From Streptomonospora nanhaiensis (GTDB lineage Bacteria > Actinomycetota > Actinomycetes > Streptosporangiales > Streptosporangiaceae), in assembly GCF_013410565.1 (NCBI RefSeq), contig NZ_JACCFO010000001.1:6138001-6202000 (forward strand): DNA of 64,000 nucleotides, given 5' to 3'. The notes under the pieces were generated by a model. The model made no database searches and had not been told where the DNA came from. It saw nothing but the letters and a program-made list of their open reading frames with translations. Shown one piece after another: positions 62,003 to 64,000 of the stretch (positions are counted from its first letter, which is position 1; each line of letters begins with the position of its first letter). Made by a program: the position numbers and the translations under genes.

Positions 62003-63334
62003 TCACACCCCGAGGCCGAGTTCGGCATCGGCGTGCTCGACGAAGTCCCGCACATCGGGCTGGTCGCTGCGCGACGCCAGCGCCGTGCGCACGGACCGCA
62101 GGCGGTCGTGGAGCCGCCCGGACTCCATTCCGCGGACCCGTCGCAGCATCTGCCGGGCCGGTTCCAGCGCCTCGTCGACGCGGCCGCGCTGGGCGCGGAT
62201 GAGGGCAAGCCCGGCGTAGCGGTGGACCTGGCCGCGCAGGTGTGCGCTGTGCGCGGTCAGCACCGCGTCGTGGGCGTAGCGCTCCGCGGGAGCCAGATCG
62301 CCCAGCCGCCGCAGGGCCTCGGCGTGCTGGGTCTCCAGCAGACCGGGCTGCACGTAGGAGGTCTCCTCCGGCTCGGCGTCGGCGCGGATGCGCCCGGCCA
62401 TGGACTCCGACAGCGCCATCTGGGTGTGGCAGGACTGCCGATCGCCCATGCGGGCGAACGCGCGGGCCTGCATCGTGCACAGGTCACTGGTCAGGGCGGG
62501 GGTGAGGGCGCCCTTGGCGGCGCGGAGGGCGGTCTCGCAGTACTGGATGACCAGCCGGTACTCGGCGGCGGCCATGGCCTGGTTGGACAGCAGGGCCACC
62601 ACGTAGGCGCCGAAGGCGCGGTCGCCGCTTGCCTTGGCCATGCGCAGCGCGGCGAGGAAGTAGCGCTGCGCCAGAGCTTGGCGCGATACGTCGTAGGCGC
62701 AGATGCCGGCGAGTGCGGTCAGGGAGCCGACCGCCCGGTGCAGGCGGCGGCCGGTGGAGTCGGAGTAGGCGGCCGAGAGAAGGGGCGTGGCGTGTTCGGT
62801 GAGGAACCGGGCCAGGCGGGGGCGGACCGGGATCCCGCCCGCTCTGCGGTACATCTCCTCGTAGCGCCGGCGTGCACTGTGCAGCCGTTCGATGTCGGAA
62901 AGGCCGATCGCCGCTCGTCCTCGCCGGGAGACGTCACGGTCGCCCGGCGGGTTTTCCCATTCGAAGAGCGGCAGGATGACGCCGGCTCCGCCCGCCGGCG
63001 CCACTCCGGCCAGGAATCCGGCGTCGCGGGAATCATGGCGCCACATCGCCTTGGTCCGGGTGAGCACCGCTTCCAGGTCGGGTGACGCGGTCGCTGCGCG
63101 GGGGTCCAGGCCGGCGTCCGCAGGGAGAACGGTGCGCCCCAGGCGGCGGGAAAGAATGTCGCAGATGACCAGAGGGGCACGGCCGCGGGGGAGGGCGTGG
63201 TCGCGCACCCACCGGGCGACGGCGGTGTGGTCGTAGTGCGTGCCCAGCACCTGGTTGACCCGGATGGCGAGCCCGGCGTTGGAGATCCCGGCCTCGCTGA
63301 TCAGCCCGGCCAGGAGGATGTTGGGCTCGCCCAT
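62003..63334 (-). CDS. Actinobacterial XRE/TPR-type transcriptional regulator
   Basis: A 443-residue protein. The N-terminal helix-turn-helix region is NILLAGLISEAGISNAGLAIRVNQVLGTHYDHTAVARWVRDHALPRGRAPLVICDILSRRLGR. The rest is TPR-like, all-helical, starting SDIERLHSARRRYEEMYRRAGG and continuing with FLAALRMAKASGDRAFGAYVVALLSNQAMA and ETQHAEALRRLGDLAPAERYAHDAV. This class regulates morphological or RiPP genes in actinobacteria. The ATG at 63334 follows GGAAAGG. It is divergent from an FxLD-type methyltransferase. Confidence 0.85.
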   Translation of the reverse strand: MGEPNILLAGLISEAGISNAGLAIRVNQVLGTHYDHTAVARWVRDHALPRGRAPLVICDILSRRLGRTVLPADAGLDPRAATASPDLEAVLTRTKAMWRHDSRDAGFLAGVAPAGGAGVILPLFEWENPPGDRDVSRRGRAAIGLSDIERLHSARRRYEEMYRRAGGIPVRPRLARFLTEHATPLLSAAYSDSTGRRLHRAVGSLTALAGICAYDVSRQALAQRYFLAALRMAKASGDRAFGAYVVALLSNQAMAAAEYRLVIQYCETALRAAKGALTPALTSDLCTMQARAFARMGDRQSCHTQMALSESMAGRIRADAEPEETSYVQPGLLETQHAEALRRLGDLAPAERYAHDAVLTAHSAHLRGQVHRYAGLALIRAQRGRVDEALEPARQMLRRVRGMESGRLHDRLRSVRTALASRSDQPDVRDFVEHADAELGLGV

Positions 63335-63593
63335 GCCGATGCCTTTCCATTCACACCCCGTGTGAAAGGGGCGCCACACCCCGCGCGTTCACGCCCTACC
63401 GGCGCGCGCCCTTCGACGATATCTCTGGACACACGGCAGGACAGGGCTTCTCGCCGCATCCCCTCCAGCAAGGTGGGACGGGGAAGGGCGGATGAAGCGG
63501 AAAGCCCCGGTTGAACGGCTCATGCGTTCCGCGGCAGGCCCCAGACCCGATCAACGAGCGACCGCGCCGCCATGACGACCACAAAGGACCTCG

Positions 63594-64000
63594 ATGCCCG
63601 CTACCTCAACCGCGAACGCCGACCAGGCTCGACAGGACATGGTCGACACCCTGCTCCGCCTCCAGACGGAGTGGAACATGACACCGATCTCCGCCCGGGT
63701 CGAGGAGGTCCTGCGCAAGGTCCCCCGCCACGCGTTCGTCCCCGAGGCGTCACTGGCGGAGGCGTATGAGACCGACTACGCCGTTCCGATCCGGCGCGCC
63801 GAGGACGGGCTGATCACCAGTTCGATGTCGGCGGTGCGCGTCCAGGCGATGATGCTCGACCAGGCCGGCCTCGAACCCGGCATGCGCGTACTGGAGATCG
63901 GATCGGGCGGCTACAACGCCGCCCTCGCCAGCGAACTGGTCGGGCCCGCGGGCGAGGTCACCACCGTCGACATCGACGCGGACGTGACCGGCCGCGCCCG
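63594..64000 (+). CDS. FxLD-system methyltransferase (PCMT-like), partial at right edge
   Basis: 135 residues are visible. The protein is PCMT-like: RVEEVLRKVPRHAFVPEASLAEAYETDYAVPIRRAEDGLITSSMSAVRVQAMMLDQAGLEPGMRVLEIGSGGYNAALASELVGPAGEVTTVDIDADV. The SAM site is VLEIGSGGYNAAL. The SSxSAxxxQAMMLxQAGxxPGM pattern is that of the FxLD-system methyltransferase family that accompanies lanthipeptide-like clusters. The ATG at 63594 follows AAAGGA. The neighbouring XRE/TPR regulator fits such a cluster. The precursor peptide is expected beyond the edge; none was seen upstream. Confidence 0.85.
   Translation, partial: MPATSTANADQARQDMVDTLLRLQTEWNMTPISARVEEVLRKVPRHAFVPEASLAEAYETDYAVPIRRAEDGLITSSMSAVRVQAMMLDQAGLEPGMRVLEIGSGGYNAALASELVGPAGEVTTVDIDADVTGRA

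Noticed and set aside
63572-63769. ORF starting MTTTKDLDARYLN as an FxLD precursor
   Set aside because: It overlaps the methyltransferase start in another frame, has no FxLD motif or Cys/Ser/Thr-rich core, and becomes Arg/Pro-rich.
1-64000. tRNA, rRNA, riboswitch or other structured RNA genes
   Set aside because: No tRNA cloverleaf with TTC-arm consensus, no rRNA segments and no recognisable riboswitch core were seen on either strand. Reading by eye cannot exclude a small one.
1-64000. Insertion sequences or transposases
   Set aside because: No DDE, serine or tyrosine recombinase sequence and no matched terminal inverted repeats with target duplications were found, even around the broken genes.

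Overview
The window is very GC-rich DNA in which nearly all recognisable proteins have actinobacterial relatives: MmyB-type XRE regulators, a DUF2637 protein, DUF1707, DUF6153, an NB-ARC/TPR protein and an FxLD-type methyltransferase. Codon bias, GTG starts and leaderless-looking promoters fit the same picture. A member of the Nocardiopsis / Streptomonospora / Streptomyces breadth of Actinomycetes is likely; the genus is inference. No rRNA, tRNA, IS element or true CRISPR array was found. The region looks accessory: about seventeen one-component regulators, mostly beside one or two enzymes, plus many truncated or frameshifted genes.

1-9.1 kb: the 5' end of a DUF6153 gene; a GntR / MatC-type carrier / fused AccD-AccA carboxyltransferase locus with two near-identical promoter-operators; a DUF1963 protein; a breakpoint joining a 5'-truncated doxX to a 5'-truncated dnaK-like gene; a RibD-C reductase; and a divergent TetR / SRPBCC pair around a perfect palindrome. 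9.1-15.5 kb: an ECF sigma C-terminal remnant, a cold-shock protein, a DEAD-box helicase, and a TetR-ABC-permease exporter operon with tandem operators.

15.5-27 kb: three MmyB-type XRE regulators (one frameshifted) and a MerR regulator among an alcohol dehydrogenase, an SDR, a SnoaL-like protein and an NmrA-like protein; then a membrane protein with 12-residue pentapeptide-like repeats and a DUF1707 protein. 27-45.5 kb: a DUF6875 protein, an O-methyltransferase, a frameshifted HxlR regulator, GlxA plus isochorismatase-like hydrolase, a PadR-ABC-FtsX operon, a decayed patch (36.7-37.4 kb), MerR, a spermidine-synthase-like protein, a flavoprotein, a WYL regulator facing an FAD monooxygenase, a PEBP/GntR divergent pair and a CPBP protease.

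45.5-64 kb: a membrane hydrolase with a 31-residue small membrane gene upstream. At 48.4-50.6 kb is the most notable locus: a two-helix membrane protein and an NB-ARC/TPR NLR-like protein that share a short repeated motif at the C-terminus of the first and the N-terminus of the second. This is the arrangement expected of bacterial amyloid-signalling effector/NLR pairs. Then come a chimeric AraC/SGNH junction, MarR with NmrA, a trypsin-fold protease convergent with a giant RCC1-DUF11 reading frame broken by one in-frame TGA and one frameshift, a DUF2637 (SpdB-like) protein, NUDIX plus an XRE/TPR regulator, and at the right edge the first gene of a probable FxLD-type RiPP cluster.
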